The position numbers were made by a program, and so were the translations under genes. A stretch of DNA of 13,322 bases from an uncultured Muribaculaceae bacterium (GTDB lineage: Bacteria; Bacteroidota; Bacteroidia; Bacteroidales; Muribaculaceae), in contig CAMWGM010000022.1 of NCBI GenBank assembly GCA_947173755.1, positions 1 to 13,322 on the forward strand, written 5' to 3'. The notes beneath the pieces were generated by a model. The model searched no databases, was not told where the DNA came from, and saw only the letters and a program-made list of their open reading frames with translations. Shown in pieces: positions 6,416 to 13,322 of the stretch; within the stretch, counting starts at the first letter, position 1; the number at the start of each line of letters is the position of its first letter.

Positions 6416-7307
6416 GAAGAAGCAGCCGGCGCTCAACCAGGTGGACAAACTCATAGTTTTTCAGTCTCCATGAGGGCGCGAGCAGCATCTGCGGAGGTGC
6501 CTGGGCCACAAACCGCTCGACAGCGATATCCGGGCGCAATCGCTCGACGATATGCGCACAAAGAGCGGCATATTCCTCGGCATCGGTGATGGTCAGACTT
6601 ATTTCGCCCTCCCCAACCTGCTCGGCGAGCCGCGTACCCCGTATCACCTGCAACTGATGCAGCTTGACAGTGCTGACCGGGAGGAGATTGACTGCATCTA
6701 TCGTGGCGAGCATATCGCCCGGGGTTTCTCCGGGCAGACCCATGATGAGATGAAGACCGACCGGAATTCCACGGTCTGCCGTGAGACGCACAGCCTCCTC
6801 GACCTGACGCCAGGAGTGGCAGCGGTTGACAAGTTCGAGAGTCCTGTCGTGGGCTGACTCCGCGCCATATTCCATCATGACCCAAGGCAAAGTGCGCAGG
6901 CGGTCGAGAAGTTCGGCCGAAACGCAGTCGGGGCGCGTGGAGATAATGATCCCCTCAACCCCCTCCACACTCATCGCTTCTTCATAAAGAGCCATCAATG
7001 TGTCAATATCGCGCGCATGAGTGGAGGTGTAAGCCTGAAAATATGCGAGGAAACGCATATTCGGGTATTTTCTTGCGAAAAAAAGCTTGCCTTTCTCGAG
7101 TTGCTCGGTCACCGAGGGAGACGAAGCGCAGTAAGCGGGGGAAAATGAGGAATTATTGCAGTAGATACACCCGCCACGCCCCAGTGTTCCGTCGCGATTG
7201 GGACACGAAAGGCCGAGATTGACGCTGATTTTCTGCATTTTCCCGTCGAAGTGGCCGGCGAGGAAGTCGCAATAGTCTCGCCAGAGTTTACCTGTGGGGG
7301 TTTTCAT
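6393..7307 (-). CDS. TIGR01212-family (YhcC/YtqA-like) radical SAM protein
   Basis: The 304-residue product carries the family's unusual [4Fe-4S] cluster motif: Cys35, Cys47 and Cys50 in SCPNRDGTLGRGGCIYC (C-x11-C-x2-C) rather than the common C-x3-C-x2-C. It also has FLAYFQAYTSTHA, ISTRPDCV, EYGAESAHDRTLELVNRCH and GLHLIMGLPGE, all typical of this group. It should use S-adenosylmethionine and an iron-sulfur cluster in the cytoplasm. The Bacillus homologue YtqA has, as I recall, been linked to tRNA wobble-uridine modification (MnmL); whether that holds here is inference. The frame is open up to 7397, but the ATG at 7307 overlaps the aroC stop as ATGA and starts the recognisable protein, so it is chosen. 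It is the last gene of the ybaK-aroC unit and overlaps the convergent outer-membrane gene by 23 bp. Confidence 0.92.
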   Translation of the reverse strand: MKTPTGKLWRDYCDFLAGHFDGKMQKISVNLGLSCPNRDGTLGRGGCIYCNNSSFSPAYCASSPSVTEQLEKGKLFFARKYPNMRFLAYFQAYTSTHARDIDTLMALYEEAMSVEGVEGIIISTRPDCVSAELLDRLRTLPWVMMEYGAESAHDRTLELVNRCHSWRQVEEAVRLTADRGIPVGLHLIMGLPGETPGDMLATIDAVNLLPVSTVKLHQLQVIRGTRLAEQVGEGEISLTITDAEEYAALCAHIVERLRPDIAVERFVAQAPPQMLLAPSWRLKNYEFVHLVERRLLLLRSACPH

Positions 7308-8380
7308 AGACGGGAGCAACGGTTGAGGAGCACTGCGTCGAGAATGGTCATGGCGGCCATCGCCTCGACCACCGGAACGGCACGGGGCACGACACACGGG
7401 TCATGGCGTCCGCGGGCACGAAGGGTTACCGTGCGGCCCTGATCGTCGACTGTCGCGACATCGCGAAGAAGTGTGGCCACCGGTTTGAACGCCACACGGA
7501 AAGTCACCGGCTGCCCGTTGGATATTCCTCCCTGAATGCCACCCGAATGATTCGAACGGGTTGTCAAATCACCGGCAGAACCGATGAAGAACTCATCGAT
7601 CATCTCCGATCCGCGTCGCGATGCGCCGTCAAACCCCATCCCGTAGTCGAAACCCTTGGCAGCGTTGATGCTCATCATGGCCGATGCAAGCATCGCGCCT
7701 AGCCGACCGAACACCGGTTCGCCAAGTCCGGCCGGAAGGCCGTTGATGACACAACTCACCACTCCCCCGATCGTGTCCCCCTCCTTTTTCACATCGAGTA
7801 TAAGTTGCTCCATGCGGCGGGCAGTCTCGGGATCGGGACAACGCACGGGATTACTCTCGATAGCGTCCCTATTGATTTCATCGGGAGAAAGAGGCAACGT
7901 GATGGGACCGACGGCGGAAGTAAAGGCGGTGATGCTGATTCCCATTGAGGCGAGTGCCTGCATGGCCATGGCTCCGGCCACTACCCGCGTCGCAGTCTCG
8001 CGTGCACTCGAGCGGCCTCCGCCACGATAGTCGCGGATACCGTATTTGGCCGTATAGGTATAGTCGGCGTGCGAAGGGCGGAACGTATGCTCCACCTCAG
8101 AATAGTCGGCCGAGCGATGGTCGGTATTGCGGATGATGAAGCCGATGGGAGTTCCTGTGGTCACTCCGTCGAATATTCCTGAAAGTATCTCCACCCGGTC
8201 GCTCTCGGCGCGTGAGGTGGTGATGGCTGACTGTCCGGGACGACGACGGTCGAGCTGGTGCTGAATCGCGTCAACCGAGATTTTGACTCCGGCCGGCATC
8301 CCGTCGACCACGCCGCCGATGGCCGGCCCGTGACTCTCGCCGAAACCTGTGAACCTGAATAAGCGGCCGAACGTATTCAT
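7304..8380 (-). CDS. aroC: Chorismate synthase
   Basis: AroC converts 5-enolpyruvylshikimate-3-phosphate to chorismate, the last shikimate-pathway step, using reduced FMN in the cytoplasm. All three family signatures are present in the 358-residue product. The first is GESHGPAIGGVVDG (about residues 14-27, His17). The second is GGGRSSARETATRVVAGA (about 120-137). The third is RGRHDPCVVPRAVPVVEAM near 323-341. The second key His is His104 in RPSHADYTYT. Length is normal and no key residue is missing. The start ATG at 8380 overlaps the ybaK stop as ATGA, and the aroC stop overlaps the next ATG in the same way, so translation of the three genes is probably coupled. No other aro genes are in the window. 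Confidence 0.98.
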   Translation of the reverse strand: MNTFGRLFRFTGFGESHGPAIGGVVDGMPAGVKISVDAIQHQLDRRRPGQSAITTSRAESDRVEILSGIFDGVTTGTPIGFIIRNTDHRSADYSEVEHTFRPSHADYTYTAKYGIRDYRGGGRSSARETATRVVAGAMAMQALASMGISITAFTSAVGPITLPLSPDEINRDAIESNPVRCPDPETARRMEQLILDVKKEGDTIGGVVSCVINGLPAGLGEPVFGRLGAMLASAMMSINAAKGFDYGMGFDGASRRGSEMIDEFFIGSAGDLTTRSNHSGGIQGGISNGQPVTFRVAFKPVATLLRDVATVDDQGRTVTLRARGRHDPCVVPRAVPVVEAMAAMTILDAVLLNRCSRL

Positions 8381-8874
8381 GACTCCATCGGGACGGCTAT
8401 ATCGGCCACCGTCGAGCCTGTATATTCGATCAGATCCTTAGGATTGATATGCAACTGGAGTCCCCGCTGTCCCGCGGAGACGAAGATGGCATCGAAATTG
8501 CCGACAGATTCATGGAAGAATGTCGGAAGCGGTTTCTTCATCCCTACCGGCGAGCAACCGCCGCGGATATAGCCGGTCAGAGGCAGAAGTTCCTTCACAT
8601 GGATCATCTCTGCCTTCTTGTCGCCGAAAGCCTTGGCGGCCTTCTTCAGGTCGACCTCCATATTTCCGGGAATCACACACACGAAGTGACCCTTGCGCTC
8701 GCCGCGGAGCACCAATGTCTTGAACACCCGGTTTATATCCTCGTCAAGCACCTCGGCTATATGACCTGCGTCGAGATGCTCCTCGTCGACGGGATAAGGC
8801 ACGAGGTCGTATGCTATCCCGGCCTTGTCGAGCAGACGCGCGGCATTAGTCTTTAAGATCTTTTCTTTCGCCAT
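8377..8874 (-). CDS. ybaK: Cys-tRNA(Pro)/Cys-tRNA(Cys) deacylase, YbaK family
   Basis: YbaK hydrolyses Cys-tRNA(Pro) made in error by prolyl-tRNA synthetase, a cytoplasmic proofreading activity in trans. The 165-residue product is of normal length and is a single YbaK/EbsC editing domain. It shows VFKTLVLRG with the conserved Lys52, GHFVCVIPGNMEVDLKKAAK, and RGGCSPVGMKK, the substrate-pocket loop. The C-terminal GQRGLQLHINPKDLI is also typical. The ATG at 8874 is the only sensible start; the sequence just upstream has no good Shine-Dalgarno. The upstream hydrolase stop is 17 nt away, and the gene's own stop overlaps the aroC ATG by 4 nt. Pairing with aroC is probably a matter of shared transcription, not shared pathway. 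Confidence 0.95.
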   Translation of the reverse strand: MAKEKILKTNAARLLDKAGIAYDLVPYPVDEEHLDAGHIAEVLDEDINRVFKTLVLRGERKGHFVCVIPGNMEVDLKKAAKAFGDKKAEMIHVKELLPLTGYIRGGCSPVGMKKPLPTFFHESVGNFDAIFVSAGQRGLQLHINPKDLIEYTGSTVADIAVPMES

Positions 8875-8891
8875 AGGAGTTCAGTTCAGGT

Positions 8892-9692
8892 TCAGAATGA
8901 TTTCAGCCAGGAGTCGAGTTCGTCAAGCATCCGGTCGTGATATTGAAATCGCTCGCGTATACCCCACCCATGGCCACCGGTCGGATAGATGTGCATCGTG
9001 GCCGGGATACCGTAGGAGAGGAGAGCCAAATAATAGTCGACCGAATTCTTAGCCGGCACGGTTCGGTCGTCATGACTGAGGGCGATGAATGCGCGCGGGG
9101 TGAGGGTGTCGACCTGCAGGGAGTTGGTGTATTCGGCCACGAGTGACTGCCTGGGATTCGGTCCGAGCAGATTGTCGCGTGAACCACCGTGGCTGAGACC
9201 CTTTTCCATCGATATCACGGGATACATCAGTATGTGGAAGTCGGGACGGGCATCGGCGGGAGCATGAGTGGCGACAGTAGAACAAAGATGACCTCCGGCC
9301 GAGAAGCCCATCAGTCCAACATCCTCGGGATTGACGCCGAGCGACGATGCGTGAGACCTGATATATCTGATTGCATCCATAGCATCGGTCTGTGGCACCG
9401 AGGGATTGCCGTGAGGCATACGATACTTTACCACCGCCACTGCGATACCTCGGTCATTGAAAAAGGGCACCCAGTCGATCCCTTCGTGATACATGGCCAG
9501 ATGTGCATAACCTCCGCCCGGAAGCATCACGATCATTCTGCCCGAGGGATTGGAGTCGGGGAGATAGATGGTCATACCCGCAGAGTCAGAGGGAGTGACT
9601 GTGAGGGGTACCTCCAATGTTTTTGTCGCGGAGGCTGAGAGTGTTGCCGCGGCTGCGAAGAGTGCCGCGATTATAGGTTTGAGAAATTTCAT
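8892..9692 (-). CDS. Secreted alpha/beta hydrolase (BD-FAE/acetyl-xylan-esterase-like)
   Basis: The 266-residue product has a signal peptide (MKFLKPIIAALFAAAATLSASA) and an alpha/beta-hydrolase fold. The oxyanion-hole segment is MLPGGGYAH (about 56-64), the nucleophile is Ser131 in GFSAGGH, the acid is Asp208 or Asp209 in SHDDRTVP, and the base is His241 in TGGHGWG. This is the pattern of Bacteroidetes secreted carboxylesterases often labelled acetyl-xylan esterase or BD-FAE; the true substrate cannot be read from sequence. The frame reaches an ATG at 9731, but that codon is inside the loop of the frr terminator hairpin. The ATG at 9692 is the real start and also starts the signal peptide. 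It heads the ybaK-aroC-radical-SAM cluster, although I see no consensus promoter between the terminator and its start. Confidence 0.88.
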   Translation of the reverse strand: MKFLKPIIAALFAAAATLSASATKTLEVPLTVTPSDSAGMTIYLPDSNPSGRMIVMLPGGGYAHLAMYHEGIDWVPFFNDRGIAVAVVKYRMPHGNPSVPQTDAMDAIRYIRSHASSLGVNPEDVGLMGFSAGGHLCSTVATHAPADARPDFHILMYPVISMEKGLSHGGSRDNLLGPNPRQSLVAEYTNSLQVDTLTPRAFIALSHDDRTVPAKNSVDYYLALLSYGIPATMHIYPTGGHGWGIRERFQYHDRMLDELDSWLKSF

Positions 9693-9710
9693 CGCAGAGT
9701 AAAGGATAGC

Positions 9711-9745
9711 AAAAGAGGGGGAGGAATTCATGAATGTCCTCCCCC
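9711..9745 (-). terminator. Strong rho-independent terminator after frr
   Basis: On the minus strand a perfect 9-bp stem GGGGGAGGA / TCCTCCCCC (9717-9745) encloses an 11-nt loop that contains the 10-base palindrome ATTCATGAAT. It is followed by TCTTTT (9711-9716). It lies about 32 nt after the frr stop, so it closes the pyrH-frr unit. On the plus strand no T-run follows, so it is one-directional. Confidence 0.88.
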
Positions 9746-9777
9746 GTCCAGTATGTTATATCTTTAGGAGACGGCGA

Positions 9778-10335
9778 TCAGACGGTGAGAATCTCCTTCT
9801 CCTTTGCGGCAAAGAGAGTGTCGATCTTCTTGAGGTATTTGTCGTGGAGTTTCTGCACCTCGTTCTCGGCATCCTTCTCGACATCCTCGCTCATGCCCTG
9901 CTTGATGGCTTTCTTAAGACCTTCGATGGCATCGCGACGTGCGTTGCGCACAGAGACCTTGGCATTCTCGGCCTCGGCTTTCGACTGCTTGACGAGTGTC
10001 TTGCGGCGCTCTTCGGTGAGTGGCGGGATGGAGAGACGGATGATCTCACCGTTGTTTTCGGGCATGATGCCGAGTTCGGAGTTGATGATGGCCTTTTCGA
10101 TCTCCTTGAACATCGCCTTCTCCCAGGGAGTGATGGTGATGGTGCGGGCGTCGGGCACTGCCACATTGGCCACCTGTGACACAGGCACGTTGGTGCCGTA
10201 GTAACTGACGCGTATCGAGTCGAGGATTTTCGGGTTTGCCTTGCCGGCACGGATATGGGCGAGGGCTTCGTCGAGATATGCCACGGCGAGTTCCATTTTT
10301 TCCTCGGCGGGCAGCAGGTAGTCAGAAGGTTCCAT
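9778..10335 (-). CDS. frr: Ribosome recycling factor
   Basis: RRF works with EF-G to split the post-termination ribosome so that subunits can be reused. The 185-residue product has the normal family length. Key stretches are AHIRAGKANPKILDSI, VSYYGTNVPVSQVANV and ITPWEKAMFKEIEKAI, the lid domain IRLSIPPLTEERRKTLVKQ, and the long charged helix ending in KYLKKIDTLFAAKEKEIL. The ATG at 10335 fits the family N-terminus (about 14 residues before the EEKMELAV helix). It follows pyrH by 51 bp, the order usual in many bacteria, and is closed by the terminator at 9711-9745. No promoter consensus appears in the 51-bp gap, so it is probably co-transcribed with pyrH. Confidence 0.98.
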   Translation of the reverse strand: MEPSDYLLPAEEKMELAVAYLDEALAHIRAGKANPKILDSIRVSYYGTNVPVSQVANVAVPDARTITITPWEKAMFKEIEKAIINSELGIMPENNGEIIRLSIPPLTEERRKTLVKQSKAEAENAKVSVRNARRDAIEGLKKAIKQGMSEDVEKDAENEVQKLHDKYLKKIDTLFAAKEKEILTV

Positions 10336-10386
10336 TGTGAAAAGGTTTGATGTTGTTTTATTTAAGGGTTTATTGTCGGACAGTTT

Positions 10387-11094
10387 TCAATAGACGGTGG
10401 TGCCGATCGGTTCTCCCTCGACAACCTTGAGCAGATTTCCGGGAGTGTCCATGTCGAACACCACTATAGGGAGGTGATTCTCCTTGCAGAGAGCGGTGGC
10501 GGTGAGGTCCATGACACGCAGGCCGCGGGCGATCACTTCGTCGTAAGTGATCTCGGTAAACTTGACTGCCGACGGATCCTTCTCGGGATCGGCAGTATAG
10601 ATGCCGTCGACACGTGTGCCCTTGAGCATCACGTCGGCCTCGACCTCGATGCCGCGCAGAGCCGAGCCTGTGTCGGTGGTGAAAAAGGGATTGCCTGTAC
10701 CTCCTGCCATGATGGCCACTTCGCCACGTTCGACCGTCTCGATGGCACGGCGGTTTGAATAGTGCTCGCCGATGGGGAACATGTTGATCGCTGTGAGCAC
10801 GCGCGCAGGCTGGCCGATCGCTTCGAGTGCCGATGAGAGTGCGAGCGAATTGATGACAGTGGCCAGCATACCCATCTGGTCACCTTTCACACGGTTGAAG
10901 CCCTTGGCCGCACCCGACACGCCGCGGAAAATGTTGCCGCCACCGATCACGATGGCCACCTCGACGCCGCGGCTGACAAGTTCGGCTATCTGCGAAGCAT
11001 AGTCGGAAAGACGGTCGGTGTCGATGCCATAGCCCTGTTTTCCCATCAGCGACTCACCGCTGAGTTTGAGAAGAATTCGTTTATATTTCAGCAT
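10387..11094 (-). CDS. pyrH: Uridylate kinase (UMP kinase)
   Basis: PyrH phosphorylates UMP to UDP with ATP, an essential step in pyrimidine nucleotide supply. The 235-residue product has the amino-acid-kinase fold signatures: LLKLSGESL with Lys10, VIGGGNIFRG (phosphate loop, about 49-58), GDQMGMLATVIN (about 71-82), GGTGNPFFTTDTGSALR (131-147), DGIYTADPEKDP (163-174) and GLRVMDLTA. The frame is open 60 codons further up to 11274, but that part overlaps the end of the upstream gene in another frame and has no family similarity. The ATG at 11094 is therefore the start. It lies 23 bp after the stop of the 668-residue membrane protein. No -7 box is seen in that gap, so the two genes are likely co-transcribed. 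Confidence 0.98.
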   Translation of the reverse strand: MLKYKRILLKLSGESLMGKQGYGIDTDRLSDYASQIAELVSRGVEVAIVIGGGNIFRGVSGAAKGFNRVKGDQMGMLATVINSLALSSALEAIGQPARVLTAINMFPIGEHYSNRRAIETVERGEVAIMAGGTGNPFFTTDTGSALRGIEVEADVMLKGTRVDGIYTADPEKDPSAVKFTEITYDEVIARGLRVMDLTATALCKENHLPIVVFDMDTPGNLLKVVEGEPIGTTVY

Positions 11095-11117
11095 ATCTGG
11101 GATAGTTATTTGATTTT

Positions 11118-13124
11118 TCACTTTTTGGGACGCGGCGCGGAATTGGCGTTGTCGGCAGGACGGACTCTCGCCAGTGACTCGTTGAGGTTGTGGAGATCGA
11201 TCTCGCCGTTCCTGATGGCCGAGCGGAGCGAACGGCGATTGCCCTTCTCGCTTGCCGACCCGAGCGCACGCCACACGAAATCGGCCATCCGGTTAGCCTT
11301 CTCATTGGTGCAACGCCCTGCGACGGTGAAATAGTCGTTGTTGGCCACACCCTGGATATCTCCCGCGGCGATCGCCTCCATCAGAGCCTTGGCTGAAGGT
11401 GTCTTTACGGAATCGACTTTCCAGACCGGGTTGGAATTGAGATAGTCCACATCGGCTTGCTCCTCAGGCGTGAGAGGGACGGCAGTCAGGGCGCCCCCGG
11501 CGTCAGGCGTGTCGGATGCTCCCACTGAAGTACCTTCGGCGGGGGTCACGTCAAACTCGACACCACGGGGCAGGAAGAGCGCGGCGCCACAGACGACGGC
11601 TATCACGCCAAGCGCTATCGCCGCCCAGCGGATTATCTTTCCACGGTTTTTGCCCGACGAAGAGTCGGTGTCGTCGTCATCATAATCATCATCATACTCG
11701 GGCCGGATGTCAGGATCGGGTGTCGAGGTGTCAACTGTCGGAAGGGTCGTGTCGATGGTCGGACGTTCTTCCTCTTTTTTATCATCGCTGACGTTCTCGA
11801 AGACCGGTGCCTTCTGAGCGGCGGCTTTGTTCTTGCCGAGAAGAGAAGCGACGCCCCCATGGCTCTTGGCTGCACGGACATCAATGTTATAGACCTCGGT
11901 GTTCTCGTCGTTCTCCTGACGCATAGCGCGGAAACCGTGGAAATAGCCTGAGCGCAGGCGTGTGTATTCGGGATCGTTCCGTTCGAGGGAAATCTGCTCT
12001 TCGAACACACGGCCGTCACCGAAGTCGAGCCTGAGCGTGAAACCCTGCTCGACAGGATCGAGAGTGAAGACAAGAAGATCGGTGGTGAGGAGTTCCTCCA
12101 CCGGTTTCTTAACTTTGAGAGTGCGGAAATTGGTCGAGGATACCGATATCTCAACCTCGGGATCGGTAGTGAGGTCTTTCTCTGAAAATTCTATAACAGG
12201 CTCGACGGTCGGGAGAAAATGACCGTTGACTGTGAGTGTATAGCCGGTGACGTCGGGACCTTTGGCCGAAACGATTTTCAAGGGGACACGTCTGACGAAA
12301 CGGATGCCGGTCTGGGTGGCGGTGCGGACAAGGACCTTCGAGCCCTCATACTTCGTGAAAGCAGACGGCGATCCCACGGTCACCTCCTCGGTGTGTGTCG
12401 TAAAGCCCTCGCGTTCATACTTGATCGTGAGTGTATCGCCGTCATAAACCTGTTCGGCCGACACCTTGACTCCGTCGGGACAAACCACTGAATAAAGCCG
12501 GCGGATAGGGGTGGTAATCCTGGGCATTTTCACTCCGGGGCGGAGCGAAGTGGTGGCCGAGACAACAAGCACACACCGGTAAGGCACATAATCGGGCTGA
12601 GCCGGGAAAGAGAAAATGGTCTCCAGATCACTCTGGGAGATATAGGTGCGATAGGCAGCCTCGCTGAGTTTCGTCCCCTCGGGCACAGGAGTCACCCGCC
12701 AGGAGTTGAGTCTGACAGGCTGCTCGGGCACCTCGGCTTCACGCAGAGCCTGACAGACGGCCGCGTCGTCAAGTTGCTCTTCGTCGATCAGGGTGCGCTT
12801 CAGATTGATGAAAACGTTATTGAGTTGACGTCCGGTGAGCGAGCAACCGTTGTCGACGAGGATGCAGATCATCTTGTATTCGCGTCCCTGTGCGGAATTA
12901 TCCTGACAGATGAGCGAGAAATAGTGGCCCTTCCCCGACACCGATTGCATTACATAACAATCTGATGCATTGAGGAAACGGCTCATCGCGGCACCGGGCT
13001 CCACCATATTGCGGTCCCACTGCGGGTCGATACCGTCGTCAGTGCGGCCGTATTCATAGAGAGTGCGGGTGTCGTTCTTGAGTTCGCCCCGGAGGGCTAT
13101 ATGCAGATAGGAAAATTCGTCCAT
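11118..13124 (-). CDS. Large single-span membrane protein of unknown function
   Basis: I do not recognise this 668-residue protein. There is no signal peptide. Residues 1 to about 200 form an apparently soluble domain with YLHIALRGELKNDTRTLYEY, SGKGHYFSLI and MICILVDNGCSLTGRQLNN. Residues about 205-400 look like two or three beta-sandwich modules with PEGA-like spacing. A conserved-looking stretch, EVYNIDVRAAKSHGGVASLLG, ends near 430. Then come a Lys/Ala-rich and a Pro/Thr/Asp-rich linker ending in a strongly acidic tract (DDDYDDDDTD, 478-487). A basic stretch (GKNRGK) and one transmembrane helix follow (about 498-518, IIRWAAIALGVIAVVCGAAL). The last 150 residues would be periplasmic, with a helical YLNSNPVWKVDS unit. 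Lys/Arg before the helix suggests the N-terminus is cytoplasmic. The ATG at 13124 is the first in a long frame; the gene leads pyrH and frr. Confidence 0.85.
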   Translation of the reverse strand: MDEFSYLHIALRGELKNDTRTLYEYGRTDDGIDPQWDRNMVEPGAAMSRFLNASDCYVMQSVSGKGHYFSLICQDNSAQGREYKMICILVDNGCSLTGRQLNNVFINLKRTLIDEEQLDDAAVCQALREAEVPEQPVRLNSWRVTPVPEGTKLSEAAYRTYISQSDLETIFSFPAQPDYVPYRCVLVVSATTSLRPGVKMPRITTPIRRLYSVVCPDGVKVSAEQVYDGDTLTIKYEREGFTTHTEEVTVGSPSAFTKYEGSKVLVRTATQTGIRFVRRVPLKIVSAKGPDVTGYTLTVNGHFLPTVEPVIEFSEKDLTTDPEVEISVSSTNFRTLKVKKPVEELLTTDLLVFTLDPVEQGFTLRLDFGDGRVFEEQISLERNDPEYTRLRSGYFHGFRAMRQENDENTEVYNIDVRAAKSHGGVASLLGKNKAAAQKAPVFENVSDDKKEEERPTIDTTLPTVDTSTPDPDIRPEYDDDYDDDDTDSSSGKNRGKIIRWAAIALGVIAVVCGAALFLPRGVEFDVTPAEGTSVGASDTPDAGGALTAVPLTPEEQADVDYLNSNPVWKVDSVKTPSAKALMEAIAAGDIQGVANNDYFTVAGRCTNEKANRMADFVWRALGSASEKGNRRSLRSAIRNGEIDLHNLNESLARVRPADNANSAPRPKK

Positions 13125-13195
13125 AATATGTGTCTGAGGAAATGTCGCCTGTCAGGCGCCACATAAGCCGCGTCCTGATGGTGATGATTTTCCCA

Positions 13196-13203
13196 CAAAA
13201 GTA
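13196..13203 (-). promoter_or_regulatory. -7 promoter element upstream of the 668-residue gene
   Basis: On the minus strand TACTTTTG matches TAnnTTTG exactly and lies in the only non-coding DNA upstream of this unit. No good -33 TTTG is seen at 19-21 nt. A start near 13190 gives a leader of about 65 nt. That leader contains a small hairpin at 13143-13161 (TGTCGCCT pairing with AGGCGCCA, one mismatch, 3-nt loop). Weaker than the other promoters in the window. Confidence 0.45.
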
Positions 13204-13322
13204 ACAAAATTTCTTAACATTCCCCTCACCCCACAGATGAAAATATCCGAAAATTCTTCAACAGTCTTTAGAAACCTACCCCTTCTCCCCCCGCAAGGAA
13301 CGGCAGGTGTGCTATCTCATAC
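13204..13322. other. Non-coding end of the window
   Basis: I see no convincing coding frame, RNA gene or terminator in these 119 bases on either strand. They lie upstream of the 668-residue gene and could hold part of its control region or the flank of a gene outside the window. Confidence 0.4.

Noticed and set aside
9693..9716. Possible promoter of the esterase cluster (TATCCTTT as a -7 box)
   Set aside because: Two of the fixed positions of TAnnTTTG are wrong and no -33 TTTG lies at the right distance.
9730..10201. Two overlapping plus-strand frames of about 150 codons opposite frr
   Set aside because: They are antisense to an unmistakable ribosome recycling factor and contain the composition expected of a complement frame.
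11095..11274. 60-residue N-terminal extension of UMP kinase
   Set aside because: The extension overlaps the upstream gene out of frame, has no family similarity, and is Arg/Gln/Ser-rich as shadow frames are.

Overview
The window looks like chromosomal DNA of a Bacteroidales bacterium, most likely a GC-rich gut lineage such as Muribaculaceae. Three things support this: the family content (two DUF1573 secreted proteins and a DUF4421-type outer-membrane protein), the best-match gene families, and five copies of the Bacteroidetes sigma-factor promoter (-33 TTTG, about 20 nt, -7 TAnnTTTG). The genus is inference. No rRNA, tRNA, CRISPR array or intact insertion sequence was seen.

Layout. (1) 1-710, plus: the 3' part of proA (proline synthesis). 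(2) About 711-2600: an AT-richer island on the minus strand. It holds a promoter, a broken hsdM remnant (type I restriction-modification methyltransferase), an intact DUF1016/YhcG-family PD-(D/E)XK nuclease gene overlapping it by 17 nt, and a small 58-codon ORF 8 nt further on. This is the accessory part of the window. (3) 2607-3618, minus: fabD with its own promoter and a hairpin terminator. (4) 3637-5164, minus: two DUF1573 genes 5 nt apart behind a textbook promoter that sits so close to the first ATG that the mRNA may be leaderless. (5) 5223-6415, plus: a DUF4421-like outer-membrane protein with its own perfect promoter, divergent from the DUF1573 pair and overlapping the next gene tail-to-tail by 23 bp. 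(6) 6393-9692, minus: a tight four-gene cluster reading secreted alpha/beta hydrolase, ybaK, aroC, TIGR01212 radical-SAM protein; the last two junctions are ATGA overlaps. (7) 9711-13203, minus: a transcription unit with a promoter-like -7 box, an unrecognised 668-residue single-span membrane protein, pyrH, frr and a strong terminator.

Functionally most of the window is housekeeping: proline, fatty-acid, chorismate and pyrimidine nucleotide synthesis, ribosome recycling and mistranslation editing, interleaved with envelope proteins. I see no complete new multi-gene system. The best candidates for something undescribed are the large membrane protein upstream of pyrH, the orphan nuclease plus small ORF left in a decayed restriction-modification locus, and the probable leaderless DUF1573 transcript.
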